Of a DNA stretch of 14,909 bases, positions 5,544 to 12,535 are shown piece by piece. Position numbers and translations under genes: made by a program. The notes beneath the pieces are model-generated. The model was not told the DNA's origin. It saw only the letters and a list, made by a program, of their open reading frames with translations, and did no database searches. The stretch spans positions 1 to 14,909 of the forward strand of contig JBGCED010000069.1 in the NCBI GenBank assembly GCA_045106055.1, given 5' to 3'. Source of the stretch: JBGCED01 sp045106055 (lineage in GTDB: Bacteria; Pseudomonadota; Alphaproteobacteria; CBDDJK01). How positions within the stretch are numbered: position 1 is the first letter of the stretch; each line of letters opens with the position of its first letter.

Positions 5544-8345
5544 TTGTCAAACGATCTTATCCCCCCTGATATTCGCGAAAATATGGGCGCGCCTGATTCA
5601 TCGCCGCAGCCCTCAATCAGCATCGAAAATGAAATGGAGCGATCCTATCTTGATTACGCGATGAGCGTGATTGTTTCAAGGGCGCTGCCTGATGTGCGCG
5701 ACGGGCTAAAGCCTGTGCATCGCCGCATTTTATATTCGATGAAAGAAAGCGGCTATGAGGCGGGAAAGCCATATCGTAAATCAGCCCGCATTGTGGGGAC
5801 GGTCATGGGGAAATATCACCCCCATGGCGATAGCGCAATTTACGATTCCATGGTGCGCATGGCGCAAGATTTCTCGCTTCGCTTGCCGCTGGTGGATGGG
5901 CAAGGGAACTTTGGTTCTATGGACGGGGATGCTGCTGCTGCCATGCGCTATACCGAAGCCCGCCTTGCGCGTTCCGCAGAAGCATTGCTGGAGGATATTG
6001 ACAAGGATACGGTTGATTTTATTCCAAATTATGATGATTCGGAGCATGAGCCTGCGGTGCTGCCCGCGCGCTTTCCAAATTTGCTGGTAAATGGCGCTGG
6101 TGGCATTGCGGTCGGCATGGCAACCAATATTCCGCCCCATAATTTAGGGGAAGTGATTGACGCAACCATTGCAATCATTGAACAGCCCGATATTTCAAAT
6201 CAAGAATTATTGACCTTGATGCCAGGCCCTGATTTTCCAACAGGGGGCGTGATTTTGGGGCGCGGCGGGGTAATTTCTGCATTTGAAACAGGGCGCGGTT
6301 CGGTGGTGATGCGCGCCAAAGTCTTAATTGAGGATGCGGGCAAAGATCGCCATGCGCTGATCGTCAATGAAATTCCCTATCAGGTGAATAAATCAAAATT
6401 GATTGAACGGATTGCAGATTTGGTGCGCGAGAAAACCGTTGAAGGCATTTCTGATTTGCGCGATGAATCCGATCGTGATGGCGTTCGCATCGTCATTGAG
6501 CTTAAAAAAGGCATTGAACCCGAAGTGATGAAAGCGCAATTATTTCGCTATAGTGCGCTTCAAACCAGTTTTGGTGTGAATATGCTTGCCTTGGATGGCG
6601 GGCGGCCGCGCCAGATGGGGGTTAAGGATGCGCTGATTGCGTTTAATGCGTTTCGCGAGCAGGTGATTAAACGGCGCACCGCCTATTTATTGTCAAAAGC
6701 GCGGGATCGCGCCCATATTTTGGCAGGATTGCTGGTTGCAATTAATAATATTGACCCTGTAATTGCGCTTATTCGCGGGGCAAAAGACCCTGTTGAGGCG
6801 CGCGGATTGCTGATGGAAAAAGCGTGGGATGCAGGGGCGGTTGCCCCCTTCATTGCGCTAATTGATGACCCCGGCCATCAGGTAATGGACGGCAAATATC
6901 AATTATCCGAACGCCAAGCCCGCGCCATTTTGGAATTACGCTTGCAGCGTCTAACGGGGCTTGAGCAAGATAAATTGCAGGATGAAACCACGGCACTTGC
7001 CGAAGATATTGCCGAATATTTAAAAATTCTATCCTCGCGCCCTTATCGCCTTGAATTGCTGAAATCCGAACTGCGTGAGGTTAAGGAAAAATTTGCCACC
7101 CCGCGCCGGACAGTGATTGAAGAATCAGATGCCGACCATGATATAGAGGATTTAATCCAGCGCGAAGCGATGGTCGTCACCGTGACCAGCGGGGGCTATA
7201 TTAAGCGCGTTCCCTTATCTACTTACCGTGCGCAGCGGCGCGGCGGCAAAGGGCGTTCAGGCATGACAACCAAAGAGGATGATGTTGTTTCAAAAGTCTT
7301 TGTTGCCGATACCCATACCCCCTTATTATTCTTTTCAAGCGCGGGCATGGTCTATCAAATGAAGGTTTACCGCTTGCCGATGGGGCAGCCCCAATCCAAG
7401 GGTAAGGCGCTGGTTAATCTGTTTCCATTGAATAAGGATGAACAGATCAGCACCATTATGCCGCTGCCCGAAGATGAAACAAGCTGGGCGGATTTATTTG
7501 CCGTTTTTGCTACCAGATCAGGCTATATCAGGCGCAATCGCTTAAGCGATTTTACCAATATTCGTGCCAATGGTAAAATTGCGATGAAATTGGATGATGA
7601 TGATCGTTTAATTGGCGTTCATAGCTGCACAGAACAAGATGATATTATGCTGGCAAGCGTCAAGGGCATGTGCATTCGTTTTTCGGTAGAAAGTCTGCGG
7701 ATTTTTGCGGGGCGTAATTCAATCGGGGTGCGCGCGATGAAGCTTGATCAAGGCGATTTGGTCAATTCCATCACGATTTTAAGCCATGGCAGTGAAAGCG
7801 GTGATGATCGCTCTTTATTCATTGCAGCCACCAATGCCAAACGCCGCATGGAAATGCAGCTAAAGGGCGAAGAGGCGGGCGATGATGATTCCAGCAGCCA
7901 TGATCCAGATGCGCAGCTGCGCGATGAAGAGCGGATCGCTTTATTGTCGCAAGCCCCTTATGATCAGATGCTGGAAAATGAACAATTTGTGTTTACGATT
8001 GCAGATACAGGCATGGGGCAGCTATGTTCCGCTTACGGCTTTAGGGTAACCAATCGCGGCGGCAAGGGCATTCGCAATATGGATTTGCGCGGGGGTAATA
8101 TTGTTGCGACTTTCCGCGTTGATCCCGCAAATGATGAAATTGTGCTGGTCACCGATGGCGGGCAGATTATTCGCTGTCCGTTAAGCGGCATTACCCCAAG
8201 GCGCAGGGGCGGGGTTGGCGTTAAAGTCTTTAATGTCGCTGATGCGCAGCGGGTGGTATCGGTTGAACGGATTTCAATTCAAGATGAACCCGATGCGGAT
8301 GAAGATCAGGCGGACGGGGATGATGCGCCCCCAACCGAAGCATAA
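5544..8345 (+). CDS. gyrA: DNA gyrase subunit A (TTG start)
   Basis: GyrA is the breakage-reunion subunit of the A2B2 gyrase that introduces negative supercoils. Of its 933 residues, roughly 1-535 are the catalytic core and the rest form the C-terminal DNA-wrapping pinwheel plus an acidic tail. The active-site tyrosine is Tyr136 in AAAMRYTE. The GyrA box QRRGGKG is at 564-570, which distinguishes it from ParC. Further blade motifs RGGKGIRNMDL and RRRGGVGVKV follow. At the quinolone pocket, HPHGDSAIYDS keeps Ser97 and Asp101 (E. coli 83 and 87), so there is no common resistance change. The start is TTG 5544, with an in-frame stop at 5526 and an AGG upstream at 5534. The next ATG (5583, residue 14) has no Shine-Dalgarno but cannot be excluded. 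It is the only subunit gene here; gyrB is not adjacent. Confidence 0.98.
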   Translation: MSNDLIPPDIRENMGAPDSSPQPSISIENEMERSYLDYAMSVIVSRALPDVRDGLKPVHRRILYSMKESGYEAGKPYRKSARIVGTVMGKYHPHGDSAIYDSMVRMAQDFSLRLPLVDGQGNFGSMDGDAAAAMRYTEARLARSAEALLEDIDKDTVDFIPNYDDSEHEPAVLPARFPNLLVNGAGGIAVGMATNIPPHNLGEVIDATIAIIEQPDISNQELLTLMPGPDFPTGGVILGRGGVISAFETGRGSVVMRAKVLIEDAGKDRHALIVNEIPYQVNKSKLIERIADLVREKTVEGISDLRDESDRDGVRIVIELKKGIEPEVMKAQLFRYSALQTSFGVNMLALDGGRPRQMGVKDALIAFNAFREQVIKRRTAYLLSKARDRAHILAGLLVAINNIDPVIALIRGAKDPVEARGLLMEKAWDAGAVAPFIALIDDPGHQVMDGKYQLSERQARAILELRLQRLTGLEQDKLQDETTALAEDIAEYLKILSSRPYRLELLKSELREVKEKFATPRRTVIEESDADHDIEDLIQREAMVVTVTSGGYIKRVPLSTYRAQRRGGKGRSGMTTKEDDVVSKVFVADTHTPLLFFSSAGMVYQMKVYRLPMGQPQSKGKALVNLFPLNKDEQISTIMPLPEDETSWADLFAVFATRSGYIRRNRLSDFTNIRANGKIAMKLDDDDRLIGVHSCTEQDDIMLASVKGMCIRFSVESLRIFAGRNSIGVRAMKLDQGDLVNSITILSHGSESGDDRSLFIAATNAKRRMEMQLKGEEAGDDDSSSHDPDAQLRDEERIALLSQAPYDQMLENEQFVFTIADTGMGQLCSAYGFRVTNRGGKGIRNMDLRGGNIVATFRVDPANDEIVLVTDGGQIIRCPLSGITPRRRGGVGVKVFNVADAQRVVSVERISIQDEPDADEDQADGDDAPPTEA

Positions 8346-8350
8346 TATAT

Positions 8351-8374
8351 AACATAAATGCAAGCTTATGTTTT
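8351..8374 (+). terminator. Candidate weak terminator after gyrA
   Basis: AACATAA (8351-8357) and TTATGTT (8366-8372) form a 7-bp stem with an 8-base loop that ends in a TTTT run, starting 6 bases after the gyrA stop. The stem is all A/T except for one pair, so it would be a weak terminator at best. Confidence 0.35.
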
Positions 8375-8382
8375 GATAATGC

Positions 8383-8410
8383 TTGAAAAATCTAGCCTTT
8401 ATGCTATATC
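8383..8410 (+). promoter_or_regulatory. Candidate sigma-70 type promoter for greA
   Basis: TTGAAA (8383-8388, five of six matches to TTGACA) is followed after 16 bases by TATATC (8405-8410, four of six matches to TATAAT), leaving about 75 bases to the greA start. The position after the possible gyrA terminator supports it. Confidence 0.42.
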
Positions 8411-8489
8411 TTAAACTTCAAGAAGCGGTTGATCTGCGCAATATTCATAAATTTAAAATAAATATGATTAAAGGTAAAGTTTATATAAA

Positions 8490-8966
8490 ATGATTGAAAA
8501 AGTACCGATGACTTCAAAAGGTTATGAAACCTTACAAGACGAGCTTAAAACCTTGAAAACGCAAGATCGCCCTGCGGTCATTCAAGCAATTGCCGAAGCG
8601 CGCGCGCATGGCGATCTGTCGGAAAATGCGGAATATCATGCTGCCCGCGAAAAACAAAGCTTTATTGAGGGACGCATTGCCGAGCTTGAAGATAAGCTTG
8701 GGCGGGTTGATGTGATTGACATTACCGCCTTGTCTGGCGATACGGTGAAATTTGGAGCGGTCGTTACCTTGGCGGATTGTGATAATGATGATGAAAGCAC
8801 CTATCAAGTGGTGGGCGAGCTTGAAGCCGATATCGCGCAAAAGCGCATTTCCATCAAATCGCCGCTTGCCCGCGCCATGATTGGCAAGGCAGTTGGGGAA
8901 AGCTTTGAAGTTCACACGCCTGGCGGGGTTAAAGATTATGAAGTTGTTGCCGTTAAATTTGAATAA
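8490..8966 (+). CDS. greA: Transcription elongation factor GreA
   Basis: GreA enters the secondary channel of backtracked RNA polymerase and stimulates cleavage of the 3' RNA end, rescuing arrested complexes. The 158-residue protein has the normal two-part form: an N-terminal coiled-coil hairpin (about 1-76) with the acidic tip GDLSENAEYHAA (Asp42 and Glu45 correspond to the catalytic E. coli 41 and 44), and a C-terminal globular domain ending in GGVKDYEVVAVKF. The start MIEKVPMT resembles other alphaproteobacterial GreA N-termini. Its Shine-Dalgarno is poor: AAGG lies about 15 bases upstream. The second Met (8508) has none better. The aminotransferase gene follows after 22 bases and is probably on the same transcript. 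Confidence 0.96.
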   Translation: MIEKVPMTSKGYETLQDELKTLKTQDRPAVIQAIAEARAHGDLSENAEYHAAREKQSFIEGRIAELEDKLGRVDVIDITALSGDTVKFGAVVTLADCDNDDESTYQVVGELEADIAQKRISIKSPLARAMIGKAVGESFEVHTPGGVKDYEVVAVKFE

Positions 8967-8988
8967 AGCCCATTAACAGGAGCAGCCG

Positions 8989-10437
8989 ATGACCAAAGAT
9001 AAAAATTCGGCTTTTCGGGGCAATTCACCTGAAGCCCGCGATGTTCAATATTTGATTCACCCCTATACCAATTTGGAAAAGCACCAGCATCAAGGTCCGA
9101 TGATTATGGATCATGCAAAAGGGGTGTGGATCACCGATAATACAGGCAAACGCTATCTTGAAGGGCTGGCGGGGCTGTGGTGTACGGGGCTTGGTTATGG
9201 CGAAGAACGGCTGATCAAAGCCGCATCCGATCAAATGCGCAAATTATCCTTTTGCCATTTATTTAATCATAAATCACATGATCCTGCGATTGATTTGGCT
9301 GAAAAATTATGCGCCATCGCGCCGCTTGCCAATACAGATCGCGCCCCGAATAGCGAAACAGATCGCGCCATGAATAAGGTTTTCTTTGCCAATTCAGGAT
9401 CAGAAGCCAATGACAGCGCGGTAAAACTGATTTGGTATTATCATAATGCAATTGGCAAACCTGATAAGAAAAAAATCATTTCACGGGTAAAAGGCTATCA
9501 TGGGGTGACGGTTGCCGCTGCCAGCCTAACGGGGTTGCCGCCGCTGCATATTGATTTTGACTTGCCGATTGCGGGCATTCATCATACGCTTTGCCCGCAT
9601 CATTATCGTTTTGGGCTTGATGGCGAAAGCGAGGCTGAATTTGTCGCGCGCCTTGCAGCCGAGCTTGAAGCCTTGATTTTACAAGAAGGCCCCGACACGA
9701 TTGGCGGGTTTTTCGCAGAACCCATTATGGGCGCAGGCGGCGTGATTGTGCCGCCGCAAGGCTATTTTGAAGCAATTCAACCGATTTTAGCGAAATATGA
9801 TATTTTATTCGTCGCGGATGAGGTCATTTGCGGCTTTGGGCGTACGGGCAAAATGTTTGGCTGTGAAAGCTTTGGGATTACGCCCGATATGATGGTGGTT
9901 GCAAAGCAGCTTTCATCTGCTTATATTCCAATTTCAGCGGTAATGGTCAATAAGAAAATTGGGAATGTGGTTACCCAAAATGCAGGCAAAATTGGCACTT
10001 TTGGCATGGGCTATACCTATTCAGGGCATCCCGTGGCAACGGCGGTTGCGTTGGAAGTGCTTAAAATTTACGAAGAACGCAATTTGATTGATCATATTCA
10101 GGCGGTCAGCGTTCCGTTTCAGCAAGGATTGCAGCAATTTGCCGATCATCCTTTGGTTGGCGAAGTGCGCGGAATGGGCTTAATCGGCGCGATTGAACTT
10201 TCCCCCAATAAGCGTAAAAGGGAAATGTTTGATCCTGCGGCAATGGTCGGACCGATGATGGCAAAAATGTGCGAACAGCATGGCTTGATTGTGCGTGCGC
10301 TGGGCAATGATGCAATTGCGCTTTGCCCGCCTGTCATTATCAACCATGAAGAAATTGATTATATGATGAATGCGCTTAAAAACGCCTTGGATGATCAATG
10401 GAAATGGATACAACACGAAAATTTAATGACGATATAA
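8989..10437 (+). CDS. Class III (omega) PLP-dependent aminotransferase
   Basis: This 482-residue cytosolic enzyme is of fold type I, class III. Key parts are the N-terminal YLIHPYTNLEKHQHQGP typical of the pyruvate-using omega-transaminase group, FFANSGSEANDSAVKL (132-147, PLP phosphate cup), the VKGYHG segment (167-172), LFVADEVICGFGRTG with Asp277 holding the pyridine nitrogen, and Lys306 in VVAKQLSSAYIPISA as the Schiff-base lysine. Likely amino donors in this group are putrescine, beta-alanine, taurine or similar omega-amines. The exact substrate cannot be read off. The ATG has a strong AGGAG Shine-Dalgarno. The gene sits 22 bases behind greA with no metabolic neighbours to narrow the role. 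Residues 116-131 carry a short tandem duplication not expected in the family. Confidence 0.92.
   Translation: MTKDKNSAFRGNSPEARDVQYLIHPYTNLEKHQHQGPMIMDHAKGVWITDNTGKRYLEGLAGLWCTGLGYGEERLIKAASDQMRKLSFCHLFNHKSHDPAIDLAEKLCAIAPLANTDRAPNSETDRAMNKVFFANSGSEANDSAVKLIWYYHNAIGKPDKKKIISRVKGYHGVTVAAASLTGLPPLHIDFDLPIAGIHHTLCPHHYRFGLDGESEAEFVARLAAELEALILQEGPDTIGGFFAEPIMGAGGVIVPPQGYFEAIQPILAKYDILFVADEVICGFGRTGKMFGCESFGITPDMMVVAKQLSSAYIPISAVMVNKKIGNVVTQNAGKIGTFGMGYTYSGHPVATAVALEVLKIYEERNLIDHIQAVSVPFQQGLQQFADHPLVGEVRGMGLIGAIELSPNKRKREMFDPAAMVGPMMAKMCEQHGLIVRALGNDAIALCPPVIINHEEIDYMMNALKNALDDQWKWIQHENLMTI
9334..9381 (+). repeat. In-frame 24-bp tandem duplication inside the aminotransferase gene
   Basis: Copy 1 (9334-9357) and copy 2 (9358-9381) match at 18 of 24 positions, starting with an identical ACAGATCGCGCC. 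In protein this gives TDRAPNSE followed by TDRAMNKV, just before the conserved FFANSGSEAND motif. It keeps the frame and has diverged, so it is probably tolerated in a surface loop. Confidence 0.75.
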
Positions 10438-10480
10438 TTATTACGATGCAAGCCCGCGCGGTGCTTGAACGCAAACCCGT

Positions 10481-10503
10481 CATTCATTATAAAATAATGA
10501 ATG
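10481..10503. repeat. Perfect 10-bp inverted repeat after the aminotransferase gene
   Basis: CATTCATTAT (10481-10490) and ATAATGAATG (10494-10503) pair perfectly around AAA. One further T/A pair (10480/10504) extends it. Flanking G+C-rich words can pair imperfectly beyond it. No T-run follows on either strand, so I do not call a terminator, though it may mark the 3' end of the greA-aminotransferase transcript. Confidence 0.65.
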
Positions 10504-10545
10504 AGCAAGCGCGACTGCGCGCCGCTAGTATGATTTTGTTTTAAC

Positions 10546-10590
10546 GCATTTTTGAACCGTAAAACCGGTGTCCACTTTTACTAAAAATGC
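10546..10590. repeat. Alphaproteobacterial-type intergenic palindromic element (ACCGGTGTCCACTTTT core)
   Basis: The outer arms GCATTTTT (10546-10553) and AAAAATGC (10583-10590) pair perfectly. Inside them GTAAAA (10559-10564) pairs with TTTTAC (10576-10581), enclosing CCGGTGTCCAC. I recall a family of dispersed intergenic elements in Rhizobiales and relatives with an AAAACCGGTGTCCACTTTT core inside inverted arms, and this looks like a member. The family assignment is from memory. The inverted-repeat structure is seen directly. Confidence 0.6.
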
Positions 10591-10623
10591 TAATGCAGCG
10601 AAAAGTCCCACGGGAGCAAACGA

Positions 10624-10701
10624 ATGGCGTTTGAACGCAAAGGATTAAACATTCCAAACGGCAATTCGCCGTTTGGTATAAATAAAGAAAGAAAAATATG
10701 A
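10624..10701 (+). CDS. Candidate 25-residue leader peptide overlapping the gatC start
   Basis: The ORF runs from an ATG with an excellent Shine-Dalgarno (GGGAG, 10612-10616, 7 bases upstream) to a TGA that overlaps the gatC ATG as ATGA (10698-10701). The peptide starts MAFERKGLNIP and ends INKERKI, with no resemblance that I recognise. gatC itself has only A-rich sequence upstream (AAAGAAAGAAAAAT) and no good Shine-Dalgarno, so translation through this ORF could deliver ribosomes to gatC. A perfect hairpin lies within it. No codon run suggests amino-acid attenuation. It may be a chance ORF; conservation between relatives would settle it. Confidence 0.38.
   Translation: MAFERKGLNIPNGNSPFGINKERKI
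10654..10676 (+). promoter_or_regulatory. Perfect 9-bp hairpin just upstream of gatC
   Basis: CCAAACGGC (10654-10662) and GCCGTTTGG (10668-10676) pair completely around AATTC, ending 21 bases before the gatC ATG and inside the candidate leader ORF. There is no following T-run, so it is not an intrinsic terminator. It could affect ribosome access to gatC, or be another dispersed repeat. Confidence 0.55.
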
Positions 10702-10994
10702 GCATTGATTTAAAAACGGTGAATAAAATTGCCAGCCTGTCGCGTTTGGGACTTGGGGAGGGTGAAAAGCAAGCCTTGCAGCAGGATCTATCCAGCATTC
10801 TTGGATGGGTGGAACAGCTTAATAGCGTTAATGTGGATGGGGTTGACCCCACGCTTGGCGCGGTTACAAGCGATGAAGCAAAACCCACATTGCGCGAAGA
10901 TCAAACACAAGAAACCCCAGGGGCAGATGCAATTTTGGCAAATGCGCCTGCGCGGAAGCTTGATTTCTTCACGATCACCAAAGTGATTGAATAG
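10698..10994 (+). CDS. gatC: Asp-tRNA(Asn)/Glu-tRNA(Gln) amidotransferase subunit C
   Basis: GatC is the small non-catalytic subunit that wraps around GatA and stabilises the GatCAB complex. The 98-residue protein has the typical opening SIDLKTVNKIASLSRLGL (helix and first contact), a middle helix LQQDLSSILGWVEQLNSVNVDGVDP, and the family's C-terminal pattern LREDQTQETPGADAILANAPARKLDFFTITKVIE, where the FF-x-V/I-x-K-V-I-E motif is diagnostic. It is the first gene of gatC-gatA-gatB. The start overlaps the stop of a short upstream ORF and lacks a clear Shine-Dalgarno of its own. Confidence 0.96.
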   Translation: MSIDLKTVNKIASLSRLGLGEGEKQALQQDLSSILGWVEQLNSVNVDGVDPTLGAVTSDEAKPTLREDQTQETPGADAILANAPARKLDFFTITKVIE

Positions 10995-11026
10995 CATATA
11001 TTTTTTAATTTTTTAGGATTTTTTCA

Positions 11027-12520
11027 ATGTCAGATTTAACCCAGCTTGATCTATGTGATGCAAAAGCCAAGCTTGAAGCCCGCGCCATCAGCGCCACCGA
11101 ATTAACCAAGGCACATATTGAGGCGATGGAGCGGGTAAAGCCGCTTAATTTATACATTACCGAAACCGCAGATCAGGCATTAAAGGCAGCGCAGCGCGCC
11201 GATGAAGCCTATGCTAAAAATGAAGCTGCACCGCTTGCGGGGCTGCCGATTGCCAATAAGGATTTATTTTGCACCAAGGGCGATTTAACAACGGCGGGCA
11301 GCAAGATGTTATCCAATTTCATCTCGCCTTATGAATCAACCATCACCCAAAAATTACAAGATGCGGGGGCGATTCAGCTTGGTAAAGTCAATTTGGATGA
11401 ATTTGCGATGGGGTCTGCCAATGCAAACAGCCATTTTGGCGCAGCCCTTAATCCATGGCGCGCAAAAGATGCGCCTGATACGGCGTTAACCCCTGGGGGA
11501 TCATCGGGGGGATCGGCTGCGATTGTGGCAGCACGCGCCGCGCTTGGGGCAACGGGAACGGATACAGGCGGGTCAATCCGCCAGCCCGCAGCCTTTTGCG
11601 GGATTGTTGGCATGAAGCCAACCTATGGGCGTTGTTCCAGATGGGGGATTGTCGCCTTTGCTTCTTCGCTGGATCAAGCAGGCCCAATGACGCGCAAAGT
11701 TCAAGATGCTGCGAAATTATTAACCCATATGGCAGGGCATGATCCCAAGGATTCCACAAGCGCCATGCGCGATGTGCCCGATTTTGAACAAAGCTGCGGT
11801 CAATCGGTAAAGGGCATGAGGATTGGCATGCCCAAAGCCTTTTCAAACGCAGGGCTTAGCGATGAAATCCATCAATCATGGCAGCAAAGCGCAAAAATGC
11901 TGGAAGATGCAGGGGCTGTTCTGGTTGAGATTGACTTTTCCCATCAGCAATATGCGCTGCCTGCTTATTATATCATTGCGCCCGCCGAAGCATCATCAAA
12001 TTTGGCGCGCTATGATGGGGTGCGTTATGGGTTTCGCGCGCAAGATGCTGAAGGCTTGGATGATCTTTATAGCAAAACCCGCGCCGAAGGCTTTGGGGAC
12101 GAGGTTAAGCGCAGGATAATGATGGGGACTTATGTGCTATCTGCGGGCTATTATGATGCTTATTATAAAAAGGCACAAAGGCTTAGAACCCTAATCACGC
12201 AGGATTATGCAAATGCGTTTCAAACCTGCGATTTTATTTTAAGCCCCACGACGCCAACCACCGCCTTTGCCCAAACAAGCGCACAGCAGGATGACAGCGC
12301 ACAGCAAGACCCGATCACCATGTATTTAAACGATATTTTCACCGTTCCTGTGAATTTGGCGGGGCTTCCCGCGATCAGCTTACCCACGGGGCTTGATCAA
12401 AAAGGGCTTCCCATTGGCAGCCAGCTTATCGGGCGTCATTTTGATGAAGCTGGGCTGTTTAAAGCAGCCTATGCGCTTGAACAATCTGCGGGCTTTCGCG
12501 CCGCACCGCTTTTATCTTAA
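11027..12520 (+). CDS. gatA: Asp-tRNA(Asn)/Glu-tRNA(Gln) amidotransferase subunit A (glutaminase)
   Basis: GatA hydrolyses glutamine and passes ammonia through a tunnel to GatB. The 497-residue protein is of the amidase-signature family with the full Ser-cisSer-Lys triad: Lys78 in LPIANKD, Ser159 in PGGSSGGS, and nucleophile Ser183 in GTDTGGSIRQPAAFCG. The conserved C-terminal segment MYLNDIFTVPVNLAGLPAISLP is intact. Just before it, residues 418-429 carry a small tandem duplication (SAQQDDSAQQDP) in a loop. The ATG has an AGGA about 9 bases upstream and lies 32 bases after gatC. Length and motifs are otherwise ordinary. Confidence 0.98.
   Translation: MSDLTQLDLCDAKAKLEARAISATELTKAHIEAMERVKPLNLYITETADQALKAAQRADEAYAKNEAAPLAGLPIANKDLFCTKGDLTTAGSKMLSNFISPYESTITQKLQDAGAIQLGKVNLDEFAMGSANANSHFGAALNPWRAKDAPDTALTPGGSSGGSAAIVAARAALGATGTDTGGSIRQPAAFCGIVGMKPTYGRCSRWGIVAFASSLDQAGPMTRKVQDAAKLLTHMAGHDPKDSTSAMRDVPDFEQSCGQSVKGMRIGMPKAFSNAGLSDEIHQSWQQSAKMLEDAGAVLVEIDFSHQQYALPAYYIIAPAEASSNLARYDGVRYGFRAQDAEGLDDLYSKTRAEGFGDEVKRRIMMGTYVLSAGYYDAYYKKAQRLRTLITQDYANAFQTCDFILSPTTPTTAFAQTSAQQDDSAQQDPITMYLNDIFTVPVNLAGLPAISLPTGLDQKGLPIGSQLIGRHFDEAGLFKAAYALEQSAGFRAAPLLS
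12278..12313 (+). repeat. In-frame 18-bp tandem duplication in gatA
   Basis: Copies at 12278-12295 and 12296-12313 share the first 11 bases (AGCGCACAGCA) and match at 13 of 18 positions overall, giving SAQQDD followed by SAQQDP. The frame is kept and the duplicated loop precedes the conserved MYLNDIFTVP motif. Confidence 0.7.
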
Positions 12521-12535
12521 AATCTATTAGGCAGT

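Noticed and set aside
5830..5880. Possible quinolone-resistance changes in gyrA
   Set aside because: Both key positions are the sensitive residues (Ser97, Asp101).
5781..6140. Long antisense ORF inside gyrA
   Set aside because: It is a shadow of the strongly conserved gyrA reading frame with no family features or ribosome site.
8379..8414. Eleven-codon ORF upstream of greA
   Set aside because: No ribosome site and it overlaps the best greA promoter candidate.
8464..8493. Nine-codon ORF ending as ATGA on the greA start
   Set aside because: No Shine-Dalgarno, and such short AT-rich overlaps are expected by chance. It is much weaker than the gatC case.
10446..10544. 32-codon ORF (MQARAVLERKP...) after the aminotransferase gene
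   Set aside because: No ribosome site, it spans a perfect palindrome, and it resembles no protein I recognise.
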